NCBI GenBank assembly: GCA_003697085.1
Contig: RFFU01000070.1
Location: 1 to 64,000, forward strand
Reading direction: 5' to 3'
Length of the DNA: 64,000 bases
Source: Candidatus Hydrogenedentota bacterium
GTDB taxonomy: Bacteria > UBA8481 > J006
The stretch's first letter is position 1, and every line of letters begins with the position of its first letter. Of this stretch, positions 32,742 to 41,440 are shown in pieces. Position numbers and translations under genes: made by a program. The notes beneath the pieces were generated by a model, which saw only the letters and a list, made by a program, of their open reading frames with translations, was not told the origin of the DNA and ran no database searches.

Positions 32742-34304
32742 ATGCAAGAGAATCGCGTCATAATTTTCGATACGACTTTGCGCGACGGAGAGCAATGCCC
32801 CGGAGCCTCGATGAATTTAAAAGAGAAACTCGAGGTGGCGCGGCAACTGGCACGCCTTCGCGTCGATGTGATGGAAGCCGGATTCCCGATCTGCAGTCCG
32901 GGCGACTGGGAAGCGGTGCACACGATCGCCCAAGAGATCGACGGTCCCACCATCGCCGGTCTTGCTCGCGCTCAGGAAAAGGATATCGAAGCGGCGGGAA
33001 CGGCCATCGAGCCGGCCCGGAAGCGTCGCATCCACACCTTCATTGCGACAAGTCCCATTCATATGGAGAAGAAATTGAAGAAGACCGCCGCGGAGGTCGT
33101 GGAGATGGCCGTGCGATCCGTCTCCCTCGCCCGCTCCTTCACGGACGACGTCGAGTGGAGCGCGGAGGACGCCGGACGCACGGATCTCGAATTTCTCGTC
33201 GAGATCGTCACGGCGGTCGTTGAAGCGGGGGCAACCACGATCAATATCCCGGACACGGTCGGATACCAGGTGCCCAGCCAATACGGCCGTATCTTCGCGA
33301 CGTTGCGCGAACGCGTTCCCGGCATCGAAAAGTGTGTCCTCTCGACGCACTGCCACAACGACCTCGGCCTCGCCGTGGCGAATTCGCTGGCGGCTCTTGA
33401 GAACGGTGCGCGGCAGGTTGAATGCACGATCAATGGAATCGGCGAACGCGCCGGGAATTGTTCGCTCGAGGAGATCGTTATGGCTCTCAAGGTCCGCCGG
33501 GACAGGTACGGCCTCGAGACGGGGATCCGTACCGAGGAAATCTATCGCTCTTCCCGGCTGGTCTCTTCTCTTACCGGGCTCCCCGTCCAACCGAACAAGG
33601 CGATCGTGGGCCGGAACGCCTTCGCACACGAGGCCGGAATCCATCAGGACGGTATCTTGAAACATTCTCAAACGTACGAGATTATGACTCCACAAGACGT
33701 CGGTGTGCCCAGTTCGCAACTCGTCCTGGGGAAACACTCCGGTCGCCACGCTTTCCGGAAACGTCTCGAGGAATTGGGATACGACCTTTCCGATGAAGAG
33801 ATCGGAAAGGCCTTCGAGCGTTTCAAGAAACTGGCGGACAAGAAGAAGGAGATTTACGACGAGGATCTCGAGGCGATCGTCGAGGACGAGATCTATCAAG
33901 CGGGAGAATTTCTGACCTTGGAGTATCTGCAGGTCACCGCCGGAAACCGCACCGTCGCCACGGCGACGATCCAGTTGGGGCGGGAAGGCGACATCAAGGA
34001 GGAAGCGGCGACCGGAGACGGACCGGTGGACGCAACCTACAAGGCGATCAACCGTCTTGTTCCGATCGAGGCTGAATTGACGGATTATTCGATCAAGGCG
34101 ATCACACGCGGCCGGGACGCCTTGGGAGAAGTCAGCGTGACGCTGAAGATCAACGGGCGGCGCGTTGCAGGCCGGGCCGCGGCGACCGACATCATCGAGG
34201 CAAGCGCGCGTGCCTACCTCAACGCCGTCAACCGATTTCTCGCCCAAGAAAAGCGCGCCGGTAAGGATATCCCGGCTTTCGGCGAAAAACTCCCGGGCGT
34301 CTGA
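32742..34304 (+). CDS. leuA: 2-isopropylmalate synthase
   Basis: LeuA condenses acetyl-CoA with 2-oxoisovalerate in leucine synthesis. The 520-residue protein has the HMGL-like catalytic barrel ([69 protein letters not shown]) and a C-terminal LeuA allosteric domain ([46 protein letters not shown]). The regulatory domain indicates true LeuA with leucine feedback rather than homocitrate synthase. The start is fixed by the conserved N-terminus; there is no ribosome binding site. serS follows 22 bases later. Confidence 0.96.
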   Translation: MQENRVIIFDTTLRDGEQCPGASMNLKEKLEVARQLARLRVDVMEAGFPICSPGDWEAVHTIAQEIDGPTIAGLARAQEKDIEAAGTAIEPARKRRIHTFIATSPIHMEKKLKKTAAEVVEMAVRSVSLARSFTDDVEWSAEDAGRTDLEFLVEIVTAVVEAGATTINIPDTVGYQVPSQYGRIFATLRERVPGIEKCVLSTHCHNDLGLAVANSLAALENGARQVECTINGIGERAGNCSLEEIVMALKVRRDRYGLETGIRTEEIYRSSRLVSSLTGLPVQPNKAIVGRNAFAHEAGIHQDGILKHSQTYEIMTPQDVGVPSSQLVLGKHSGRHAFRKRLEELGYDLSDEEIGKAFERFKKLADKKKEIYDEDLEAIVEDEIYQAGEFLTLEYLQVTAGNRTVATATIQLGREGDIKEEAATGDGPVDATYKAINRLVPIEAELTDYSIKAITRGRDALGEVSVTLKINGRRVAGRAAATDIIEASARAYLNAVNRFLAQEKRAGKDIPAFGEKLPGV

Positions 34305-34326
34305 CCTTCTTCTTTCCACCGCCTGT

Positions 34327-35583
34327 ATGCTCGATCTCAATGCCGTTCGGAACGATCCCGAAACGTATCGGGCCGGCTTGAGACGCCGGGGCGAGGAGCC
34401 CGTGATCCTCGAAAAACTCCTCGAACTCGATCAACGACGACGCTTGCTCATCCGCGAGGTCGAGGAACTTCAATCTCAACGAAACAGCCTTTCCCGGGAA
34501 ATCGGTTTCGCGAAACGCGGAGGGGGCGATCCAGCCGAGATCATCTCACGCGTGCAGGAGATCAAAAAGGTCCTTCCGGAACGTGAGGCGGAACTCAAGG
34601 CCGTCGCCTCCGAACTGGAACGCCTCCTTCTCGAAATTCCGAATCTTCCCGCTCCCGAGATTCCGGACGGCGAGCCTCGGATTCTCAAGACGGTGGGAGA
34701 CACTCCGCGACACGGCACGCCTCACTGGGAGATCGGCGAACGCTTGGGAATGCTCGACACCGCGCGCGGGGTCAAGGTTGCGCAGGCCCGGTTCTATCTC
34801 CTTCGCGGAGACGGTGCGGCACTCGAACGCGCACTGATCTCCTTTATGCTCGACCTCCAGATACAAAAACGCGGCTACCAAGAGGTTATCCCTCCGTTTC
34901 TCGTCAACCTCGATTCGATGACCGGAACGGGGCAGTATCCGAAATTCGCCGAGGATTTCTTCACCTGCGAAAAAGACGGCCTGGCACTCGTTCCGACGGC
35001 CGAAGTCCCCGTGACGAATCTTCATCGAGACGAGATTCTCGAGGAACTGCCGCTCAAGTACACGGCATGGACGCCGTGTTTCCGGCGCGAGGCCGGGTCC
35101 TACGGGAAAGAAACCCGGGGGCTCATTCGCGTGCATCAGTTCAACAAGATCGAGTTGGTTCGTTTCACGAAACCCGGGGAGTCCGACGCGGCGCTCGAAG
35201 AACTGACCGCGGACGCCGAATCCGTTCTCGAGACTTTGGGCCTTCCTTATCGTCGCGTCGTTCTCCCCGCCGATGATCTCGGCTTCTCCGCGCGCAAGAC
35301 GTATGACCTCGAGGTCTGGATGCCAGGGGTCGAACGGTATGTCGAGATCAGTTCCTGTTCGAACTTCGGCGATTTTCAGGCCCGACGAATGCGTATTCGT
35401 TATCGCCCCAAACCCGGCGCCAAACCTCAATTCGTCCATACACTCAACGGCAGCGCGCTTGCCGTCGGAAGGACATGGGCTGCGATCCTCGAAAACGGTT
35501 TTCGCGAGGATGGAAGCGTCGAGATTCCGCCCGTACTTCGCCCGTATCTGAACGGACGCGTGCGCTTCGAAGCGGCCTCGTGA
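34327..35583 (+). CDS. serS: Seryl-tRNA synthetase
   Basis: SerS charges tRNA-Ser. From ATG 34327 (MLDLNAVRNDPETYRAGLRR) the 418-residue protein has the N-terminal tRNA-binding coiled coil (LLIREVEELQSQRNSLSREI), then class II motifs: PPFLVNLDSMTGTGQYPKF, LVPTAEVPVTNLH, CFRREAGSYGKETRGLIRVHQFNKIE and motif 3 LNGSALAVGRTWAAILE. Length is normal. The region before the ATG, CTTCTTTCCACCGCCTGT, has no Shine-Dalgarno sequence; it is probably cotranscribed with leuA. Its stop overlaps the next gene's GTG. Confidence 0.96.
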   Translation: MLDLNAVRNDPETYRAGLRRRGEEPVILEKLLELDQRRRLLIREVEELQSQRNSLSREIGFAKRGGGDPAEIISRVQEIKKVLPEREAELKAVASELERLLLEIPNLPAPEIPDGEPRILKTVGDTPRHGTPHWEIGERLGMLDTARGVKVAQARFYLLRGDGAALERALISFMLDLQIQKRGYQEVIPPFLVNLDSMTGTGQYPKFAEDFFTCEKDGLALVPTAEVPVTNLHRDEILEELPLKYTAWTPCFRREAGSYGKETRGLIRVHQFNKIELVRFTKPGESDAALEELTADAESVLETLGLPYRRVVLPADDLGFSARKTYDLEVWMPGVERYVEISSCSNFGDFQARRMRIRYRPKPGAKPQFVHTLNGSALAVGRTWAAILENGFREDGSVEIPPVLRPYLNGRVRFEAAS

Positions 35584-36494
35584 GCCGCGTCGTCATCGAT
35601 CCGGAAGTTCTCGGGACGCTTGCCGAAGTCCTTCGGGGAAAATCCTTGCCGCCGTTCTCCTTCACGGAACCGGCCGAGTTCTTTCCTCCCGTCGGACATC
35701 CTCGCGCGCTTGAATATTTTTTCGCCGTCGTGATGCACCAGTACGGTTTCTGGTTCCTCGAGGGTGAGCGTTGGAACGGGGTGTTTCTCGGTGTTCGCGA
35801 CGGCCGCACGCTCAAGGGTTCCGATTTCGTCTGGTATACCGCCACGCGCGATCTTCTGGCGAACGAGCCGGTCTTGACGCGCTTTCACGACGACTCCGGA
35901 ACGTCACCGCTTCCGATGAAGGAGACCCACGAGAAATTCACGATCACCTTCGCCGCCTTCAAAAAGAGCCACTCACTTGAGGCGATCGTCTCGGATGCCG
36001 CAAAACGCCGAGACGGCGTCGCCTTCTTCGTCAGATCGCTCTCCGAACTTCCCGGATATCGCGAGGATCCGTTGAAGAAGAAAGCGATGCTTCTGGCGAT
36101 GGCTCTGGCGAATCGCCCGGAGCGTTTCCTTCCCTTTTCTCCGGAGGACCGAGAAGCCGGCTGGGGACCGGTCATCGATTATCATATTCAGAGGACCTCC
36201 CTGAGAACGGGGTTGGTGCGGATCGAAGACGAGTCTCTTGCGCAAAGGCTGATCGAGCGTGTTGCGGTCTCGAAGGACGAAGAGGCGGACATCCGGAATA
36301 CCGTCTTCGAGGCGATGAGAGAATTGGAACGGCTCTCCGGAACCAGTCACGCGGCGTTGGATCTTCTCTTCTTCACCGCACGACGCGTTTGTCCCGAAAC
36401 AAAGCCGCCGCGATGCGTCGAATGTCTCCTCGAACCCGTCTGCCGAAAACGAAAGGAACTCTTCCAACCCGTCTTCCGCACGACATATTACTGA
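35580..36494 (+). CDS. QNG1-like glycosylase-fold protein with Fe-S-type cysteine loop
   Basis: GTG 35580 overlaps the serS stop (GTGA) and gives 304 residues. The layout resembles the queuosine-nucleotide N-glycosylase family (QNG1, formerly DUF2419): ALEYFFAVVMHQYGFWF, RTLKGSDFVWYTATRDLL, LPGYREDPLKKKAMLLAMAL, and VIDYHIQRTSLRTGLV in place of the QNG1 ADYRLPQ segment with its catalytic Asp. The C-terminus adds CPETKPPRCVECLLEPVC (C-x7-C-x2-C-x5-C), nearly the 4Fe-4S loop of endonuclease III-type HhH glycosylases. Assignment is by eye; a nucleoside or DNA glycosylase function is inferred, not shown. Confidence 0.6.
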   Translation: MSRVVIDPEVLGTLAEVLRGKSLPPFSFTEPAEFFPPVGHPRALEYFFAVVMHQYGFWFLEGERWNGVFLGVRDGRTLKGSDFVWYTATRDLLANEPVLTRFHDDSGTSPLPMKETHEKFTITFAAFKKSHSLEAIVSDAAKRRDGVAFFVRSLSELPGYREDPLKKKAMLLAMALANRPERFLPFSPEDREAGWGPVIDYHIQRTSLRTGLVRIEDESLAQRLIERVAVSKDEEADIRNTVFEAMRELERLSGTSHAALDLLFFTARRVCPETKPPRCVECLLEPVCRKRKELFQPVFRTTYY

Positions 36495-36712
36495 GGGGAT
36501 CTGGAAACGGGTGAATGCGCGGTGCCGCAGCATCGTGTTCTCCCCCGATCTCCCGAAAAAAAGCGTTGGCTCGTCAAGACATCGCTGCGAGGAACGGAAA
36601 AAAGTGCAAAACGGGCGGCAGCCGCCCCCCTCGATTTTCGCTTCATTGCTGATGCCGTGTCCGCGTTCCTCCATTCAACAATCATCGTTTTCTTCGACAG
36701 GGTGTTTACCTG

Positions 36713-36718
36713 TATAAT
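36713..36718 (+). promoter_or_regulatory. -10 box giving a leaderless AsmA-like transcript
   Basis: TATAAT ends exactly 9 bases before ATG 36728; the gap CGGGGCATA has no ribosome binding site. No good -35 at standard spacing was found. The rest of the 230-bp gap from 36495 is empty. Confidence 0.5.
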
Positions 36719-36727
36719 CGGGGCATA

Positions 36728-39700
36728 ATGGAATCCGCGCCCGACAATCTTTCTTCTTCCGGTTCGCGTGTGCCCGCGCGACGCCTCAAGGCCTTCTCGG
36801 TCTTTCTCCTCTTCTTCGCGCTCTTTTGTATCGTCACCGCGGCCGCCTTCCTCGGATACTCCTCCGGAAACATCCATCAAGCGGTCGAAATCGCGCTTCG
36901 CGGTTATATCGGCCGCGATGTTCGGGTGGGGAAGATGCACCTTTCCTATCCCGTGCGAATCGAAACATTGGTTGTCCCCGGACCGGATTATTCTCCCGAG
37001 GAGCCGACAATGACCGGTCAGAATCTCTCCGCATATCCTCGACTCAAGGATCTTCTCTTCCACGCACGCTTCACCTTCTCTCGGGTCGTCCTCGAACACG
37101 CCCGGGTCACGATTCAATACAGTTCGAAGCACGGTTGGAGTACGCGAGGGCTCTTCCCGAAACCGGCCGGTCCGGAACCGGCGGTCCGCCGGATCGAACT
37201 GCCGGCCCTCGAACTCGTCATAAAAAAAGACACCGCCGCCTCAGTGCGGCATCTCTCGGGAACGCTCTCGTTCGGACCTTACGGTGACTTCGACTTTACC
37301 GGAAAGGGGCCGGGCCTTGCCGTCGAAGTGAAACGAAGACGATCGAACGAACGGGCGCGTTTCGCCGTCGGTCTCGATGTCGATACTCTCCCCTTCACCT
37401 CCGGTCTTCCTCTCTCCGGAAACCTGGACCTCGAGCCGGCTTCGGGTCGTTACTCCGGACGTCTCTTCTCAAAACTCCGGGGACTTCCCGCCGGTGTTTC
37501 ATTTGAGATAAAAAAACACGGAGCCGGCTATTTTCTCGATTCCGGCACCTGGACTCTGGGAGAATATACCGGTCCGCTTCAGGCTGCGCTGCCCGGTTCC
37601 GCGGACCGGCGATTCGTTTTGAGCACGCGGCGCGTCGGACCGCTTTCCGCCTCGACTTTCGACGGTCGATTTCAAGAAGGCTCGCTGACCATCGAGACAG
37701 CCGTCTTGACGGGCCGCTGGCGCGGAAAGATGACTCTGACGGCCGCGGCCCGCGTCTCCGCGCTCTCGGCGGACACTCCGCTGTATTTGCGGAATGTTTC
37801 CGGAAATGTTCGAGCACGAATAACCATCGACTCCACATTCCGTCGGCGAATCGAACAATTCGAGGCGGAGGGAACCTTTCGCTCCTACCGGTCGAGGAGA
37901 ATAGCCGCTCGAGACGGACGGATTCGAGTTCATTCACGACCGGGTGAACTTTTTCTTTCCGGCCGTGCAAAACTCCTCGGCGGCTCCGTCGTCGTGCGAA
38001 AGGCCCGAATGGGAATGTTCGGCTTGAAGCCTCGGACTTTGGATGCGGATTTTCACGCCGATTCGATCTCTCTCGATGCCTTCGGATGGACATTCCGCGG
38101 AATAACCCCACGCCATGCAACGGGCGACTTTCAGATTCGTGCTCACGCCACACCCGCCGGTTGGAAACCGGAACGGGTTTTCGGGCGGTGCCGACGCCTT
38201 GCCGTGGAATGGAACGGCGATCCCGTCACGACAACGCAAACCGTTATTGAAACCAAAATGCATCCGGCCCTCTCCGGACGTCTTTCGGGAAGAGCCACCT
38301 TGGAGGGGTTCCACGGAGACGTAACACTGGAGATCAAGAACGGCCGCCTCGAAAAGACGGAAATCAGTGCCGAGACGATCGCCATCGCGGCGCTCAGAAG
38401 ACACTTTCGCATTCCGATCCTCGACACGGCGGCCCGTTACCTCTCCACCTTCGGCGCCAAAGGCTCTTTGATCTTCAACCTTCCCTCGCCCGACAGTCCC
38501 CTCCGTCGGGATTACTGCCGCTTCGAAGGGCGGGCTTGGACATCACGTTTCCGCCCTTTTCCTCGCAAGCGCCGCCCGTTGCTCCCTTCGGATACGCTTG
38601 TTATTCCTTTCGGCGTTACGGCTCAGGTTCTGGCTCCTCTCCGCGGCGGACTCACTTACGTCCGAAACTGTACACTCTTCGTTCCTGGGAAAAAGGGGAC
38701 GGTCGGCGTTTCCGATTTCGTCTATCCTTCCGAGGACCTCGCGTTGCAACTGGCCCTGCGGGGAATCCCCGGTCGAACCGCAATGGAATTTCTCAACGCC
38801 TATAAACCCGACCTTCATCTGGATCGGTTGGACGTATCCGGGATCCTTTCCGGACCGGTTTATTACACCGCAAAGCCCGTCCCGGCTTTCGAGGTCACTC
38901 TTTCAGGGGATGCCTTTTTGAAAAAGACACCGTTTCATTTCAATCTCGAGGGGCGGATTTCTCAGCGCGATCCGAGCCTTCTTCTGTTCGTCGATGAATT
39001 TTCTCCGCAAGCTCTCTATGAATCCCTCGCCGACATCAATCCCGTGATCAAACTCAATCTCGTTCGGTTCCTCGGAACGGCGGCGGCACGGGTGACGGTT
39101 GTCGGGGACACCTGGGCCGACCTCAACATCGAAGGAACGATCGAACCGAAGAAAACCAGCCTCTATTTCCGCAATCTTCCCATACGAGTCGAGGGGATCA
39201 CGGGCGCGATTCCCTTCCGCCTTCGGCGCGCGGAGAAACTCACCTACCTCGAGGTCGCGCCCGACCGCTCACGCAGAATCCACGTGGACACCGTCGCCTA
39301 CGACAAACTTCATATCAATGATCTCGATGCCACGAGTCGTTTCGACGTGAAAACGATCTCCGTGGAGGATGCTCATTTCTCTTTCGCTTCAGGAACGGGA
39401 AAAGGGGCGTTCGCCATCACCTTCCCTACCTGGGACCATCCCCGCGTCGCCTTCTTCGGCTCGGCCGATTCGGTCGATTTCGGCATCGTTTACCGAAAGA
39501 TGCAGCCCTTCAAGGGAGTGTTAGAAGGAAAGGGGTCTCTGCGCGGAGAATTGAAACTTGACGGAACGGTGCTCAACGTTCTCAACGTCGACGTCACGAT
39601 GGAGAGCGGAGTTCTCGGCAGTGAACTCCTGAAGGTCTTCGTGCAGGATATGAAACCGGTAACGACGCTGAAAACCCTTGCCCGCGATGCTTTGTTGGAA

Positions 39701-39979
39701 TTAACCGAATGGAATTTCGATTCCGCCGTCTTTCGCGTCAAATACAATCCACTCTATTATTCCCCCGGGGTGGCACTGAGAAAATTCGGTGATCGTTCCA
39801 TCCGGGGAGAGTTTCTTGCGGATTACACCATCGTCGGCAAGGTGGCGCCGTTGGCGAAATTTTATCTCTTCTCCAAAAAAATTCGTCCGTTCCGGGATAC
39901 CCGCGTTCTTGTCACTCTCAAGGTGGTCCAGGCGCAAATGCGTCTCCTGCTCGATCGCGTCGGCCGTCATACGCGTTGA
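36728..39979 (+). CDS. AsmA/TamB-like giant envelope protein
   Basis: The 1083-residue protein has a short basic N-terminus, one membrane helix (AFSVFLLFFALFCIVTAAAFLGY) and then an AsmA-like start (IHQAVEIALRGYIGRDVRVGKMHLSYPVRIETLVV). The rest is periplasmic, rich in beta strands and short Gly/Asp turns, with an AsmA-2-like end (VDFGIVYRKMQPFKGVLEGKGSLRGELKLDGT...SGVLGSELLKVFVQDM). Such proteins form grooves thought to carry phospholipids between the membranes. This implies a diderm envelope. It is a single gene with a leaderless-type promoter. Confidence 0.8.
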   Translation: MESAPDNLSSSGSRVPARRLKAFSVFLLFFALFCIVTAAAFLGYSSGNIHQAVEIALRGYIGRDVRVGKMHLSYPVRIETLVVPGPDYSPEEPTMTGQNLSAYPRLKDLLFHARFTFSRVVLEHARVTIQYSSKHGWSTRGLFPKPAGPEPAVRRIELPALELVIKKDTAASVRHLSGTLSFGPYGDFDFTGKGPGLAVEVKRRRSNERARFAVGLDVDTLPFTSGLPLSGNLDLEPASGRYSGRLFSKLRGLPAGVSFEIKKHGAGYFLDSGTWTLGEYTGPLQAALPGSADRRFVLSTRRVGPLSASTFDGRFQEGSLTIETAVLTGRWRGKMTLTAAARVSALSADTPLYLRNVSGNVRARITIDSTFRRRIEQFEAEGTFRSYRSRRIAARDGRIRVHSRPGELFLSGRAKLLGGSVVVRKARMGMFGLKPRTLDADFHADSISLDAFGWTFRGITPRHATGDFQIRAHATPAGWKPERVFGRCRRLAVEWNGDPVTTTQTVIETKMHPALSGRLSGRATLEGFHGDVTLEIKNGRLEKTEISAETIAIAALRRHFRIPILDTAARYLSTFGAKGSLIFNLPSPDSPLRRDYCRFEGRAWTSRFRPFPRKRRPLLPSDTLVIPFGVTAQVLAPLRGGLTYVRNCTLFVPGKKGTVGVSDFVYPSEDLALQLALRGIPGRTAMEFLNAYKPDLHLDRLDVSGILSGPVYYTAKPVPAFEVTLSGDAFLKKTPFHFNLEGRISQRDPSLLLFVDEFSPQALYESLADINPVIKLNLVRFLGTAAARVTVVGDTWADLNIEGTIEPKKTSLYFRNLPIRVEGITGAIPFRLRRAEKLTYLEVAPDRSRRIHVDTVAYDKLHINDLDATSRFDVKTISVEDAHFSFASGTGKGAFAITFPTWDHPRVAFFGSADSVDFGIVYRKMQPFKGVLEGKGSLRGELKLDGTVLNVLNVDVTMESGVLGSELLKVFVQDMKPVTTLKTLARDALLELTEWNFDSAVFRVKYNPLYYSPGVALRKFGDRSIRGEFLADYTIVGKVAPLAKFYLFSKKIRPFRDTRVLVTLKVVQAQMRLLLDRVGRHTR

Positions 39980-40035
39980 TCGAACATTCGACACCCCGCG
40001 ATCGGCCCCCTCCTCTCTCGAAGTAAATCCCGACA

Positions 40036-40160
40036 TATCCTCTTTCGTCTTTGCTCTTTTCCTTTTGCCCTTTTCCCTTTGCCTTTTTTCCTTTGCCTTT
40101 TTCCTTTTGCCTTTTGCCTTTTGCCTTTTTCCTTTTTCCCTTTGCCTTCTACCTTCCCTC
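40036..40160. repeat. CTTTTGCC-type polypyrimidine tract
   Basis: About 120 bases consist of repeated TTTTCC/CTTTTGCC/CTTTGCC units between convergent genes. The ORF-track translations are Lys/Gly/Arg shadow peptides. Similar tracts occur at 44.8 and 56.3 kb. Confidence 0.7.
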
Positions 40161-40195
40161 CTGGCTTCGAGAAATGTGACTCGTGTCGCTCCGCT

Positions 40196-41248
40196 TCAGG
40201 GATAAAGTCCTGGAAATTCCAGAGCCGTCGTCTCCGGAAATCCCGCCATGACATTGAGGTTCTGGACGGCGCTTCCGGCCTGTCCCTTCACGAGGTTATC
40301 GATGTGAGACACGATGACCGCTTTCCGAGTCCGCATGTCCGCATTCACCCAGATCTTGACGTAGTTCGAACCGCGAACCTCGGAAGTCGCCGCCGAAGCA
40401 TCCGGCCCCACCACGCGAATGAACGGCTCGCTGCGATAAAATCGTCGGTATTCTTTTAAAAGTTCCTCCACTCCGATCCCCCGCTCCAGGTCGGCGTAGA
40501 TCGTCGAAAGAATCCCCCGCGTCATCGGAACGACGTGCGGCGTGAAGGTGACGCGGAGGTTCTTGCCGGCCAGAAGCGAAAGTTCCCGCTCCATCTCGAA
40601 GACGTGCTGATGACCGGAAATCCGATAGGCATTCGTCGATTCATACCGGGCCGGATAATGGAAGACCGCTTGCGGTTTCTTTCCAGCACCGCTTACGCCC
40701 GTCTTGCCGTCAATGACGATACCGGAAAATTTCACGAGACCTTCCCGGACCGCCGGCGCAAGGCCCAAAATCGCACTGACGGCAAAACAACCCGGATTCC
40801 CCACAACCGCCGCTCTTCGAATCTCCTTTCTGTGAAGTTCCGCCAGGCCGTATGCGCTCTTCTTGAGTAATTCCGGACTGGCGTGCCGAGGTTCCCGCCC
40901 GATCCTGCGGGCATAACCGGCATAGGAAGCCACGTCGTTGAAACGAAAATCCCCGGAATAGTCGATCACCCGAACTCCATGGGCGAGCCATTCCCGCGCC
41001 TGAACCTGTCCGACCCCATCGGGAGTCGCAAAGAAGACGAAATCAATCCCCCGGAACCGCCGTGGATCATCGGCGGCTTCGATTTGCAGATCACAAACCG
41101 ACTCGAGATGAGGATAGAGTTCGGCCAGCGGCCGACCAATGTCGGTCACATCGAGGAGGCGTGTAATCCGAACGAAAGGATGTCTCGAGAGAATCTCGAC
41201 GGCGCCGACACCTCCGTATCCGAGTGCGCCGACGATCGCGACATTCAC
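40196..41248 (-). CDS. argC: N-acetyl-gamma-glutamyl-phosphate reductase
   Basis: ArgC reduces N-acetylglutamyl phosphate in arginine synthesis. From GTG 41248 (MNVAIVGALGYGGVGAVEIL) it is 350 residues with catalytic Cys154 in VVGNPGCFAVSAILGLAP, GKTGVSGAGKKP, SGHQHVFEMERE, FTPHVVPMTRGI and a C-terminal DNLVKGQAGSAVQNLN. The ORF-track N-terminus (KGKKREEKRTRARR) is low complexity. It is alone on the minus strand, between the AsmA-like gene and divergent uvrC. An N-acetylglutamate synthase lies at 49.5 kb, so arginine genes are scattered. Confidence 0.95.
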   Translation of the reverse strand: MNVAIVGALGYGGVGAVEILSRHPFVRITRLLDVTDIGRPLAELYPHLESVCDLQIEAADDPRRFRGIDFVFFATPDGVGQVQAREWLAHGVRVIDYSGDFRFNDVASYAGYARRIGREPRHASPELLKKSAYGLAELHRKEIRRAAVVGNPGCFAVSAILGLAPAVREGLVKFSGIVIDGKTGVSGAGKKPQAVFHYPARYESTNAYRISGHQHVFEMERELSLLAGKNLRVTFTPHVVPMTRGILSTIYADLERGIGVEELLKEYRRFYRSEPFIRVVGPDASAATSEVRGSNYVKIWVNADMRTRKAVIVSHIDNLVKGQAGSAVQNLNVMAGFPETTALEFPGLYP

Positions 41249-41425
41249 GTACGTTCTTTCCCGCCGCGCCCTCGTCCTTTTTTCTTCTCGCTTTTTTCCC
41301 TTCACGCTTCTCTCCCTTACGTTTTTTCCACCCCCCCGCGTAAAAAATTGAAAAGGCCGCCTGACTCTAAAGGCGTCCCCCCGGCCGAGCAAGATTTTTT
41401 CTCCCCTTCCCCCGCTCCTTCACGG

Positions 41426-41431
41426 TATTAT
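41426..41431 (+). promoter_or_regulatory. -10-like box before leaderless uvrC
   Basis: TATTAT ends exactly 9 bases before ATG 41441, the same geometry as leuA and the AsmA-like gene. The gap TTCATCCCT lacks a ribosome binding site. No -35 consensus is obvious. Confidence 0.4.
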
Positions 41432-41440
41432 TTCATCCCT

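Noticed and set aside
40036-40254. Lys/Gly-rich minus ORF (KGKRQKAKGKR)
   Set aside because: Direct translation of the polypyrimidine tract; no start context and overlaps argC.
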